In this document: piece after piece, positions 12,090 to 23,732 of the stretch | Layout: every line of letters begins with the position of its first letter | How positions within the stretch are numbered: position 1 is the first letter of the stretch | DNA from: Sinohyriopsis cumingii | Taxonomy: Eukaryota > Mollusca > Bivalvia > Unionida > Unionidae | NCBI GenBank assembly: GCA_028554795.2 | Contig: CM068831.1 | Location: 31,670,644-31,734,643 of the forward strand | Direction of reading: 5' to 3' | Length of the DNA: 64,000 nt | Notes under the pieces: model-generated | The model's database searches: none | The model's input: only the letters and a program-made list of their open reading frames with translations | Told to the model about the DNA's origin: nothing | Made by a program: the position numbers and the translations under genes

Positions 12090-12408
12090 GACCACTCCAA
12101 TGCCCTAAGTGGTTAGAGCGTCCACCTCGGATGCGGGACGTCGCGGGTTCTAACCCGAGCCGAGTCATACCACAGACTTAAAAATTTTGTACTAGCAGCA
12201 GCCTCAATAGGTGATCAGCGTTAAGAGGTTAGTGTTAGGACTGATCAGCCTGGTGTCTGGATAATGTAACCGGGTGGGACATGATGTCACATGTCTGCGA
12301 CATGATGCCACATTGCTATATATGGTTGCGATATCACCCGAACTGGTAAACTATTTTAAAAGTACACACACACACACACACATACACACACACCAAACAC
12401 ACACAAGG
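12090..12408 (+). mobile_element. SINE heading tandem unit 3
   Basis: Same SINE as in units 1 and 2, including the head variant. The CA tail resembles that of unit 2, with a longer first CA run. Confidence 0.88.
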
Positions 12409-14618
12409 CTTTAAGACCTATTGCATTCCTCAAAGACTGTAAACTTAATTTTTACATTGAAATATATCAGAATTCTAAGTAAGAAATATTAAAACTATAT
12501 TTTACAAATGTGTCTCCAGAGGCTTTAATTTAGAATGAATTTGTATAACTGTAAAATGTAAATTTAGATTATACATTTTAGAAGCCTAAACACTGAAATT
12601 TCACAAGCTTCTAGTTGGAATATAGCCTTGAAAGTACAGTAGCAGTTCCTGGACTACTTGAAAAGTATAGAATGGTGTTTTGCGCATAGTGATGTATATA
12701 ATTAAATATGGCAATTGTGCACCACACGTGCATACAGTAATATATTTTTTGTGAGTAACCACCCAAGTAAGAAAAGTCAATTTTCTACTCACCTTTGACC
12801 AGTTACTGTAGCCATTATTAAGGTGAAAACTATGAAGGCGGACTCGTACATAGCAAAATGGGAGCAGGGTGATTTTGTGTGACATAAATGTATAACAATA
12901 CTGAAGGAACTTGAAGAAGCTACTTTCATGAGCTTGGCTGTTGAGAAGTTGGCAAATGTTGATTAAAGTTCTGGATTATGAAGGCAAAGCCATATTTTAG
13001 CTAAAGTTCTGGACCATTTTGCCTAAGCTATTCTGGGCTAGAAAAGGCTTTGCTAAGTTTGAAAAGACGTTCTTGACTGTCATTTTAAAAGTAAGTAACC
13101 AACATTTGGCTAAGCCAAAATTAGCCCACTGCAAATGTTTGGTTGGATAAAATGGAAAAATTGAAATGAAATCGGAAGCTGTAATGGGTTTTATGAGCAA
13201 CACATTAGTTGAGCAGACACAAGATATATGTAACAATAAACAACCGGTAACATTATCAAATACAAAATTACTATCCCCTTTCTTCGAAACTTAATTTGAA
13301 ACGTTTGTCAACAAAATAGACGACAGTGTAATTTTCATTTCATGACATCACCATAGCATATTATTGGTATAACCATTGCCAACAATATACAGATTTCTTC
13401 CTGGTGGTCTTTGACCAATCCGAATGCACTTTACATTTCTGGGTGTGGTAAAATGTGAAATAAATGCCAAATAAAGGTATGATATTTTTTCTCAATAGAG
13501 AAATGGTTTCGTTATATCACAAATATATATTTAGTAAATGCAATAGCATTCAACTCAATACAAATTTTCATGAGATTATCAAACCATATATGTAATAATT
13601 GCAAATACTGTTTAGACTTTCATATTCAATTTCCTTTGTTCGCTCTAAAACAGACCATCACACCAACTTGGATCTAGAAGATAGAAACAAAGCTATTCAA
13701 TTTACTGTATTTAACAAGAACAGAGAATATATTAGTCAATTTCCTTTATTTGACCAGAATACGAGTATGGTTTGCACAAAATAAAGACAAAATTAAGAAA
13801 AATAAATACTTGACAATAATTACAAAACGAAATAATATGGTTAATAATTATGACTATACCAACATGAATTACTGTAATCAGTAAAGATTAGCCACTCACC
13901 AAAGCATCATAAACTGAAATATCCTTTAGCGCTAATATGGTTAATCTGGATAATGTTTGTCTCTTACTCTCAGTGCTAAACTGCATACTGCTTCTGCCAC
14001 ATTTTTTGTATGTCTTGTAAATATGGGGTTCATTCAAATTGAAATTTCTCTCATCTTTTCCTGCTTATGTTTATAATTATTACTTTCCTCACAACAGGGA
14101 GGATTTCCCACACTAGATCATCAATCGGTGCGTTTTTGTAATGACAAATGTAATCTAATTATGATCACCTCTATCTCCTCCTGCTTCACTGGCATATTCC
14201 TTTTTATTTCATATGTTATATAGTTTTGTACGTTAAAACATGTTAATGAAATGTTGATTATGAGAGTAATGATGATATTCAATTTAGCCTAATACATTGT
14301 ATAAAACTGGAGTCCGGTTTTGTAAATAGTGATATTCAAAATTACTATAAAATTCAACTGAAACATGGTCAGTTAAAGTGCCATAGTATAATTCGATTTT
14401 ATCAGCAATCACTGATATTAACCGTTATTTGAAACAACCAGTATCTTAGGTTTAAGTGACGTTCAAATATTCACTTTAGCTTTAAGAGGTGCGCCTCTTA
14501 ATTGAGTTGCCGAAGTCGCTCGTGTGTACACTCTTTTTCAGGAGTGCGTCTAACTTAGTGACGTCATGCATTCGACAAATTCCTCTAATGTCTAATCGAA
14601 TAACAACAACATTTGCAC

Positions 14619-14672
14619 ATGGCGGACAAATTGATTCCAGATGGAAGGAAGAGAAGTAGGTCCGCTTTTTAA
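14619..14672 (+). CDS. 17-codon micro-ORF, unit 3
   Basis: Identical to the unit 1 and 2 frames, with the CRE-like motif at 14559-14566. Confidence 0.22.
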   Translation: MADKLIPDGRKRSRSAF

Positions 14673-15459
14673 GCCGACCTGAAAAGATTGAACATAAATA
14701 AATTTGTACACATATCATAAACAAAGTGCTTGTTCTTTTTCCGTCATTTAATTTACAATTTCTTTAATTTTGTAACAAAGTAATCCAGAATAATGTAGCA
14801 TATGGATCACGTACCGCATCCGACGATGCGTAGTGCTGCCTTTGTTTTTATATTTTAAATTTATACATGTATATTTGGATATAATTATTGGCCATGGGCA
14901 TATTTTTATCTGTTTACTGGCATTTAAAATGTGAACATGACCCCGGAGCTGAGAGGTCATTGTGCAATTAACACCTCTTTGAATGCAGAGTACTTGGGCT
15001 AATTTTATATTCAGCATCATTGTTTGTCAAACAATGCCAGCTCAGTAGGGGATAATGTCTTTATTTGTCAGAACCATTAATCATTATGTCTGACTATGAA
15101 GCGTGTATTTAAATCAAAGGGACTTTGTTTAATATTTAATTGGCTTTAGTAAAGCATATATAATTATGAGTGGCAGAAAATTAAGATACTGATCTTTTCT
15201 GTGTAAGGGAACATGTTGACTGTGGCGTAAGATCAGATAGGGTACAAGTCTGCTCATGGGCACTGACGGGTGAAGATCTAGTAAAGTGAGAGTCAAACAT
15301 GTGTTACAATACTAATAACAACCTGAGTTAGCTGTTGTGAATAAAATATGTTGACATTGTTTGTTGAATATAAAATTACTAAAATTGGTGCCATTATATG
15401 TCTGTAATTTCTAAATACATTTGGAAATTGAATTCACCTAGACTTGTATACTTTAAGAT

Positions 15460-15653
15460 GACCACTCCAGTGGCCTAGAGGTGAGAGCGTCCACCACGGA
15501 TGCGGGAGGTCGAGAATTATATCCCCAGCCGAGTCATATCAAGGACTTATAAAAATGGTACTAGCATCAGCCTCACCTGGTGCTCAGCATTAAGAGTTTA
15601 GTGTTATGACTGATCAGCCTGGTGTCAGGATAATGTGACCGGGTGTGACATGA
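15460..15653 (+). mobile_element. Truncated SINE at the right edge of the array
   Basis: It shares the first bases GACCACTCCA with the array SINEs but has its own head (GTGGCCTAGAGGTGAGAGCG) and a damaged box B. It is cut off after GACATGATGCCA, so the 3' body and CA tail are missing. It is older than, or independent of, the SINE in units 1-3. Confidence 0.85.
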
Positions 15654-16500
15654 TGCCAGAAGCTTATATTCTTGAAGCTTAAACACTGAAATTTTATAAG
15701 CTGCTAGTCTAAATATAGTACAGTAGCAGTTCCGGGACTACTTGAAAAATATCGGATGGTGTGTTGCACATAGTGATGTACATAATTTAATTTGGCAATT
15801 GTACATCACTCGTTCATACAGTAGTGGATTGTTAGTGAATTGCCTCCCAAGTAAGAAAAGTCAATTTTCTACTCACCTTTGACCAGTTTCTGTAGCAATA
15901 TTTAAGGTGTAAACTAAGAAGAGAACACTCGTGCATAGATAAATGTGAGCACGGTGGTTTTGTGTGACATAAATGTACAACAGTACCGAGAGAAATTGGA
16001 GAACCTACTTTCGTAAGCTGGACTATTGAGACCCGGGCATAATTTGATTAAAATTCTGGATTATGAAGGCAAAGCCATATTTTAGCTTAAGTTCTGGACC
16101 ATTATGCCTAAGCTAAAGTTTGGCTGAAGATTTTGACTATTGAGTTTTAGTCGAATTTTAGGTATGGTTCTGGGCTAGAAAGACTTTGCCAGGTTTAAGA
16201 AGTTCTTAACTTTAATTTATCAAAGTAAGTAGCCTACATTTGGATAAGCCAAATTAGCCAACTGCAGATATTCGATTGGATTAAAAGGAAAAATTGAAAT
16301 GAATTTGGAAGCTGTTATGGGTTTTATGACTGACACACTAGTTGAGCAGACACAATATATATGTAACAGTAAACTACCCGTAACACCCTCAAATACAAAA
16401 TCACTATCCCCATTCTTTGAAACTTAATTGGAAACGTTTGACAAAAAAAAAATAATAGACGAAAATGTAATTTTCATTTCGTGGCATCACCATAGCATGT
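15460..16500 (+). repeat. Diverged partial unit right of the array
   Basis: After a truncated SINE, the sequence from about 15660 aligns with the part of the unit that follows the SINE (AAACACTGAAATTT..., CTCACCTTTGACCAGTT, CATATTTTAGCT...). Divergence is much higher than within the array and there are several indels. The copy stops near 16500, where another diverged copy takes over. Confidence 0.8.
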
Positions 16501-17540
16501 TATTGTTCAGTTTAAGTGTCAAAGTATAATTAATTCGATTTGATATATCAGTTCTTAAATGATGTACATAATTTATTTGGCAATTGTAATGGATTATTAG
16601 TGAGTTCCCACCCAAGTAAGAAAGGTTGATTTTCTATTCACCTTTGACCAGTTACTGTAGCCATTATTAAGGTGAAAACTATGAAGGCGTACTCGTGCAT
16701 AGCTAAACTGATGCAGGGTGATTTTGTGTGACATAAATGTATAACAGTGCTGAAGGAAATTGGAGAAGCTACTTTCATGAGCTGGACTGTTGATAAGTAG
16801 GTAGATTTTGATTAAATTTCTGGATGATGAAGGCAAAGCCATATGTTAACTAAAGTTCTGGACCATTATGCCTAAGCAAAAGTTTGGCTAAAGTTCTTGA
16901 CTATTGAGTTCTAGCTAAATTTTAGGTACGGTTCTGGGCTGGAAAGGATTTCCCAAGATTAAGAAGTTCTTAACTTTAAAGTATCAAAGTAAGTAGCCAA
17001 CATTTGGCTTAGCCAAATTAGCCCACTGCAGATGTTCGATTGGATTAAAAGGAAAAATTAGAATGAAATCAGAAGCTGTTAAGGGTTTTATGAGCAATGC
17101 ACTATTTCAGCAGACACAATATATATGTAACAGTAAACTACCCGTAACATCCTCAAATACAAAATCACTATCCCCATTCTTTGAAGTGGAATTGGAAAAG
17201 TTTGTCAAAAAAATAGACGAAAATGTAATTTTCACTTCATGGCATCACCACAGCCTGTTATTAATATGACCATATCCAACAATATACAAATTTACTACTG
17301 GTGACCTTTGACCAATTAGAATGAGAGCAGTGACGATATTCAGTTTACCCTAATACATTTTATGAGATTTTAGGCCAGTTTTTTAAATAGTGATATTCAA
17401 AATTACTATATAATTCAAGTGAAACATGGTCAGTTTAAGTGTCAAAGTATAATTAATTCGATTTTATCAGTACTCACTGGTGATCTGATAGATCAGTTCT
17501 TAAATGAAAGGAATGACAGGAGTATCAATTATACCATATA
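16501..17540 (+). repeat. Second diverged partial unit
   Basis: From about 16560 the sequence repeats the same landmarks again, including GTACATAATTTATTTGGCAA and CACCTTTGACCAGTTACTGT. Relative to units 1-3 it lacks about 0.8 kb after GACCTTTGACCAATTAGAATG (17311-17331). It also forms the left end of copy 1 of the long duplication (homologue at 29926). Confidence 0.8.
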
Positions 17541-18869
17541 CTGAATTATTTTTGCATGTGTTGTCAGTTGGCATTGTGTTTCGAATAAGTCACTTGTTAC
17601 AAGCCATGAACAGTTTTGCTTTGAACGTCTCTGCCAGTTGAAATTAATTTAGATCCCACACATGTTGTTTTGGAGAACATGGGTTCTGTTGTCAGTGAAT
17701 GGGGGCAGTGTGGTCAAAGATAAAGCCCACGAACAATAATTACATTTTCATCTAACAAATGTGTAAGGCAGATGCATAAAAATCAACACAATCGAAAGAC
17801 AATCAGGAATACAAAATGGGCTTACTATGTGTTTTCTTCCTGAAGATGTGCATGGGTACTGAATTTACTCAGAATCGATATAAACAGTCTAACTGGTTAT
17901 AGAGATTCATTACTGTAGCTCATAAGCAAGACAGGACAGAATACACTACAAAATCTAAGTACTACCCAATATTCCGATGCTTGCGATATATCTGACACCA
18001 TGAATTTTATAACCCAAATTCTTAAGCATGATTAACTGCCGAGTTGATAATTTGCCCGTGTTACTTTACAACGGAGTTTCTCTGTAAAGAACTTGATACA
18101 TAAATAAGACGGGCGGATACGATTTCTGTTGATGATGAAGGAAAGTTCAGGTCTCTAGGAATTTTAGAAAATCCATCCACTGAATTTCTCCAATATACTA
18201 TATTTTGTATAGATGTGGTGCAAAAAATAAAATGCTTTAGTGTGACCAGTTTGTTGTTCAGAAGTGTGCATGAAACAGATTTATTTGCTTTGCGGGCCAG
18301 AAATGAAAAGAAGCTCATGGAGACCTGGGACATTAATGAGAAAGCAATAAAGACATCATACATATTGTAATGCATGTTTCCCCAAGTTTCACATATAATT
18401 TACTTTGAGTAATGAAACAAGTTAGTGACGAAGATTAAAATCTCGTTCACATATTATATCTACGTGCCAATATGTTTAGATTAACTATTGAATATAATTT
18501 CTAACGATTGTCAACTGAAAACTACAGTTGTTTTCTGATGTAACTTTTGTTTCAAAATTAAAGTATTATTGATAGACTTAATACAAAATGTTAAATCTTG
18601 TAATTTAGTTTTAAATCCAACCAGGGTAGATGATTATTATTTCTTTCTCTGAGTTTAGGGTTGTCATTGCTTTGCTATTTGTATGGGTACCTAGGACCTC
18701 TAAGAGACCTGGACTGTTTAGTAATGATGATTGCTACCTGGCAGAGCAGTTAATTTTAATGAGACTGTTCTCGTTGTCAGCAAAGTAAAGGCTTTAACGA
18801 CACCTAGATCGGACAATGAGGATTAATGGGAAATTTACAAATCACCCCAGAATAAGAACTTGCATAATT
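17541..18869. other. Part of copy 1 without clear counterpart in copy 2
   Basis: I could not align this stretch with 31081-33639 by eye. It is AT-rich with no coding character. Either it is a replaced segment or divergence exceeds what can be seen without a program. Confidence 0.4.
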
Positions 18870-19033
18870 TCACATGCAACAGTTTCTTTCCAAAAACGAA
18901 TAAAATATCTCATGTAGCTGATATACTCTACAAAGAGAAGTATAAATAAAAAATCATTATGAAATAAAAATTAAAGAAAACAAGGTCTATTATACCGACA
19001 ATCTAATTTTAACAGTTTACATAAGAAAAATAG

Positions 19034-19350
19034 GACCACTCCGATGGCCTAGCAGTTAGAGCGTCCGCCTCGGATGTGGGAGGTCGCGGGTTTGAATCCC
19101 TGCCGAGTCTTACCAAAGACTTACGAAAATGGTACTACAAGATCATTAGCTATGCGCTCAGCATTTAGAGGTAAGTGTTAGGGCTGGTCGGCCTGTGTCA
19201 GGATAATGTGACTGTGTGTGACATGATACTCTATGTCTAAGGCATGATGCCCCAGTGCTAGACATCACTATAAAGTGCTTCACTGTAGACATAGTAGCGG
19301 TATGACTCCAAAACCGTTAAAGCTATGTTAAAAAATCACACACACACACA
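19034..19350 (+). mobile_element. SINE inserted in copy 1 of the duplication
   Basis: It has a tRNA-like head (GATGGCCTAGCAGTTAGAGC, box B GGTTTGAATCCC), full body and (CA)n tail. The corresponding place in copy 2 (about 33800) runs on without a SINE, so copy 2 preserves the empty site and the insertion post-dates the duplication. No clean target-site duplication is visible. Confidence 0.9.
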
Positions 19351-20336
19351 TAACTACAAATATGTCACTTTCTTGCACAGATATTCTCCCCATTACATTT
19401 TATGTAAAATGCACAAAAACCTCCTGGAGTTTGCTTTCTTTAAAATGATATTCCCATGTTTCAGAAGTGGGGTAAATATACATATAACTTTACGAAAAAT
19501 CAGTTATTCTGGCAATTTATCGGTGTATAACATCGACGCGCTATTGCCTTATATAACACAATGTTATAATTTTCAAACCAAAAATTATTTTGAGTACATT
19601 AACCGACATTTAAAAACAATCCTTCAAAAAATTAATTAAGTACCAAAATAACACACAGAAAGATTGCAACGTTTCAAAAATGTTCCACATCAAAACGATA
19701 GGTAGTCCTTTACTTAGGGATTGTTATGAATACATCCACATCATTCTATATATAGTGAGGTTTGTAAAATCATGAATCGTGTCAGTGGGCCAAGACAAAA
19801 CATTATTGGCAGGAAATGATCAAGAGTAGAGTTAAATACAAAAAGATTTACAAATACAGCAATTAAGATTATTTATAATTTATCTTCATATTCAGAGATA
19901 CCTACAGTTATTGAAAAATAACTGGACACCGTCATTGGTACACAGCCAATAATGTTTAAGTTTGAAAATAAATGTACACTGGAAAACACAAAAAAACTCT
20001 AGAAAAGAAAATGAAGATGCAGAACTATAGAATCTCAACAAGAACATTCAACAAGAACATTCTTAGGGAAATGTAAGTCAGTTTGAATGCTAATTGCAAA
20101 AACAAATAAATAGAACAGATTAGCTAAAACGTTTATTCAAATTTTAGATGCCTACGGTGTTAAAATATACACATCTGATTGTCATATGATACAAATCGGG
20201 CGATGATGCACACAATATTTTGTTTGTAATATAACAAAGCCTCAACTGCCCTCTGTTCTATGCCAAGAAATTTAGCACAGTATATCTTTTCAGATTCATC
20301 CAAATATTGTAAATCTCACAATGTATGATGGTGGAG

Positions 20337-20419
20337 GCCAACTGATCCGACGGTGGGATTAAAACCCACACCAATTCGGTTTTAAGTACAGCTCTATACC
20401 ACTGAGCCCTGATGGCTCC
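20337..20419 (-). mobile_element. tRNA-like sequence, likely old SINE head (copy 1)
   Basis: Read on the minus strand it begins GGAGCCATCAGGGCTCAGTGG, a box A-like region, and has a box B-like GGGTTTTAATCCCACC about 40 bases later. The acceptor arms do not pair convincingly, so it is not called a tRNA gene. A related sequence sits at the equivalent place in copy 2 (35255-35335), so it predates the duplication. Confidence 0.5.
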
Positions 20420-20914
20420 TATGCTACATTAAGTTTTTTATAGAAGTTTGTATATTTTTGGTGTGACACTGATGCAAAGCTTATTTTAAAAGAGATATTA
20501 CACCTGCATGTGCATACCTTTTATTTTCTAAACTGCAGCCCCTTGGTTCTGTCCTTTGTGATCAAATCATGAGAATGGACTATACATGATCTATATAATT
20601 CAGGTTTTTTTTACTAAGCTAAGCTTTGGACTTATTTCAAATATGTGATAACAACAAAATGATTTACTCGAGATTAATATTTTATTGAATCTGGCAAAGA
20701 GTTCATGGAACATAAGTGCCCCAGTACGGTCATAGAAAAGTGAGCTAAAGACAAACCTTCAGTGGAGCAGCGGATGAATAGATGTACATGTATAACACTT
20801 TGTCCACCACAAATATTATGGGAAGGTAGAGAAATGACCAAAAGATATAAATAATATTAAAACGTTAATACATAATTCGTGCTCCTGACTTAACAACTAT
20901 ATCACTAACTGAAT

Positions 20915-21640
20915 TTAACCTAACTAACAAATCATACCAATGAGCATATAATCATGGTCTTTACAGGCCATATTGCGAACTTTGCAGCAAGTACTATTAA
21001 ATAACAAAACAAGGATGAGATCAGTTGGTAAATTTTCTAAAGGAGTGACCGAGAATTAATGATTTCTGAAAATCCCTTTTAGAAATAATAAATTATATTT
21101 CCATTTTAAAGTAAATATGGTATTTTATATCATTTTCATGTCAAATTAGGGACAAAACAATCAGTTAGTGCTACAATCATATATATGTTTAATTGTTTAT
21201 AGCAATACAAAGGAACAATGAAATACTTCAAAACAAGCTCAAGTTTGTATACATCTCTGAAGAGAAAAACGTAACATAAATAAAGAAGAAACATTTACAA
21301 TATACACTGGCTCATTAGTCCAGTCCAACTGCAAATTACCCAGACCCATATCTGCCTTCCAATCATGCACAGACAGATCCTGATCTATGCAGTTTGTTGA
21401 GAGTAATCAGTACAATAAACAACAATGAAACTGATCTGTCAGCATATGAAGTGATTGCAGATCAGGGTCTTTGTTGTCTGTAGTTGTACTCGACATTTAG
21501 AGTATTCTGAATTATTGTGACAAATTAATTAATTATTATAAATTGTGTAACAGCTAAATCAACCAAGATACAAAACCTTACAAATAACTGCATCAAGTTT
21601 AAGAAAAACAAATACTCCTAGATGACAGCAAAATCTGTAT
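20915..21640 (+). repeat. 726-bp local tandem duplication, first unit
   Basis: It runs from the ATCATACCAATGAG region to the AAATACTCCTAGATGA motif and is repeated immediately downstream. Copy 2 of the long duplication has one equivalent only (near 35860-36250), so this event is private to copy 1. Confidence 0.88.
21370..21495 (+). mobile_element. Fold-back element around the GATCAGGGTCT motif (copy a)
   Basis: It contains AACAACAATGAAACTGATCT and, about 40 bases later, AGATCAGGGTCTTTGTTGTC. These are inverted repeats of each other and form a long imperfect stem. A further half-unit, AGATCCTGATCTATGCAG, precedes them. The equivalent place in copy 2 of the long duplication (about 36250-36290) lacks it, which suggests a mobile insertion. 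There is no coding capacity. Confidence 0.6.
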
Positions 21641-22362
21641 CAATCTAACCTAACAAATCATACCAATGAGTATATTATCAGGGTCTTTACAGACCACATT
21701 GAGAACATTCCATCAAGTACTTTTAAATAACAAATCAAGGATGAGGTCAGAGGGTAAATTTCCTAAAAGAAGTGACCAAGGATTAATGATTTATGAAAAT
21801 CCCTTTTAGAAATAATAATGTACTATGTTTCTATTTTAAAGTAAATATGGTATTTTGCATCATTTTATCTCAGTCAAATTAGGGACGAATTAATCATTTT
21901 AGTTATACGGAAATATATGTTTAATTGTTTATAGCAAAACAAAGGAACAACGGGATACTTCAATACAAGCTCAAGTTTGTATACATCTTTGAAGAGAAAA
22001 ACGTAACACAAATAGGAAGAAACATTTACCACATACATTAGCTCATTAGTCCAGTCCAACCGCAAATTACCCAGACCCATATCTGCCTTCCAATCATGCG
22101 CATACAGATCCTGGTCTATGCAGTTTGTTCAGGGTAATCAGTACAATAAACAACAAAGAAACTGATCTGACAGCGTATGAAGTAATTGCAGATCGGGGTC
22201 TTTGTTGTTTGTAATTGTACTCGACATAAAAAAAGATCTGAATTACTAGGTGACAAATTTTTAATTATAATGTATCAATTTTGTAACAAGTACATCAACA
22301 AAGATACAAAATCTTACAAATATCTGCATCAAGGTTAAGAAAAATAAATACTGCTAGATGAA
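21641..22362 (+). repeat. 726-bp local tandem duplication, second unit
   Basis: It repeats the previous unit in the same order with scattered substitutions, including the embedded fold-back element. The shared landmark ATCATACCAA lies at 20931 and 21657. Confidence 0.88.
22096..22228 (+). mobile_element. Fold-back element (copy b)
   Basis: Same palindromic arrangement as copy a, carried along by the 726-bp tandem duplication. The right arm reads CAGATCGGGGTCTTTGTTGT. Confidence 0.6.
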
Positions 22363-23569
22363 GTATTGATAAATAGAACTGAGATCTTTACAGTTATGAA
22401 AATCAATGAGTCTTCATAAATTTTCAATGGCCGACTTCCCCTCTTAAATACAACAAAATTACTAGAAACAATGGACCATGCAAAACTTTGTATGAGCCAT
22501 CAACAAAAGCTGATTGCCTAAATATATATTTTGCTCTTAAGCAAAACAAATGTCATATCTGATATAACCATACTTGGGGCTCATTTAAAAGTGAATCCTG
22601 TCTGAAAGTACATTTTGTATTTTTTCTTGCAGATCAATACCAGCCAATCCCAGAAATATGCCTGAATGGGTAAAATGGCATTATCAAGTTGATAAACGAA
22701 AGTGTATGGCAAGTTCTGGTAGCCATTTGCTTGCCAACACAAAAGAAAAATCTTTACTTATTTACACTTCAACAAAAAAGAAAAATCTTTACTTCTTTGC
22801 ACTTCAACAAAAATATGTGTAGATGTCTCTTGCACTTCTCCCAAACTATATTCAACAAATACAGTTAATACAAGCAAATCAGTTTCATAAATCCAATGCA
22901 ATCAGTTAAATGTTATGTTTACAACCAATGGCTCAAAGTTTGTGTTGAGTAGGATCACCTTACATCTTTTGCACATAATCTTTTACACTGGTATTCAAGA
23001 GAACGCCGGTCAATTCCATATGCAAAGTCATTATTTACACAAAACGGAAGGATTAAAGGCACGTTTCAAATGTGCAATATGGTATCAGTTGTTTATGTGA
23101 CCCATCAAACAAAACCTTCATACAGGGTACCTGAATCTGTCACCGTGTTACTGTTACTGGAAGTTACCTTCATTCCCCTCATAAAGCCACTAACTATGAG
23201 TATGCAAAAAATATTTTTATACTCGGTGAAGTAATGTGGTAAGGAGAATTATTTTTTTTGAAGCTATAACAACCTTTCGTCACAATAGAGATATCAATCC
23301 TGTATTTTGTATTTGAGTGCCTGAGCAATCACTGTCATATATCTGTTTCATATACAGCTCAAATTTCCATCGGCATACAGGTAAAACTGCAAAGGCACAC
23401 CTGGGCACTACTTTAAATGTCTGCATTTCATACAACCTTTTGTATGCATATTGTAAAATGAAAACAAGGCTTTAAAAACCAGATTAAGTTTAGTTGATTT
23501 AGAGCATTTTTGATTGACAACCCAGAGTGTTTACCGTATATACTCGCGTATATGTAAAGTACAATAGAA

Positions 23570-23732
23570 GAATGCAAAGACCCAGATCTGCCGACACATA
23601 ATGCACCGGAAGATCTTGGTCTATGCAATTTGTTAGGGGCAATCAGTAAAACAAACAGCACAGACTCTGATCTGCCTACACGTTATGCAATGACAGATCA
23701 GGGTTTATTTTGTTTGCAGTTGAACCCATCTT
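23570..23732 (+). mobile_element. Fold-back element (copy c)
   Basis: It has GACCCAGATCTGCC, AAGATCTTGGTCTATGCAAT, ACAGACTCTGATCTGCC and ACAGATCAGGGTTTATTTTG in order. The same half-units alternate in orientation. It lies just right of the segment alignable to copy 2, so it is an independent member of the family. Confidence 0.55.

Larger units (their letters stand above)
12090..15459 (+). repeat. 3.37-kb tandem unit 3
   Basis: Last of the near-identical units. Homogeneity stops at the next SINE, whose sequence is clearly different. This places the right boundary of the amplified block at or just inside the SINE 5' end. Confidence 0.95.
17060..23360 (+). repeat. Long diverged direct duplication, copy 1
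   Basis: It aligns collinearly with 29926-37066. Landmarks shared in order are: GACCTTTGACCA (17311/30026); TTTATCAG before AGTTCTTA (about 17465/31035); AATAAAATATCT...GAAGTA (about 18900/33676); ATCCACATCATTCTAT (19733/34222); CCTTTTATTTTCTAAACTGCAGC (20517/35443); ATCATACCAATG (20931/35867); CCAATCCCAG (22645/36502); and GAATCTGTCACC (23131/36868). Identity is visibly moderate, with many small indels. No protein-coding frame spans either copy. Differences from copy 2 are a SINE, a local tandem duplication, fold-back insertions and the loss of about 0.8 kb near its left end. Confidence 0.85.
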
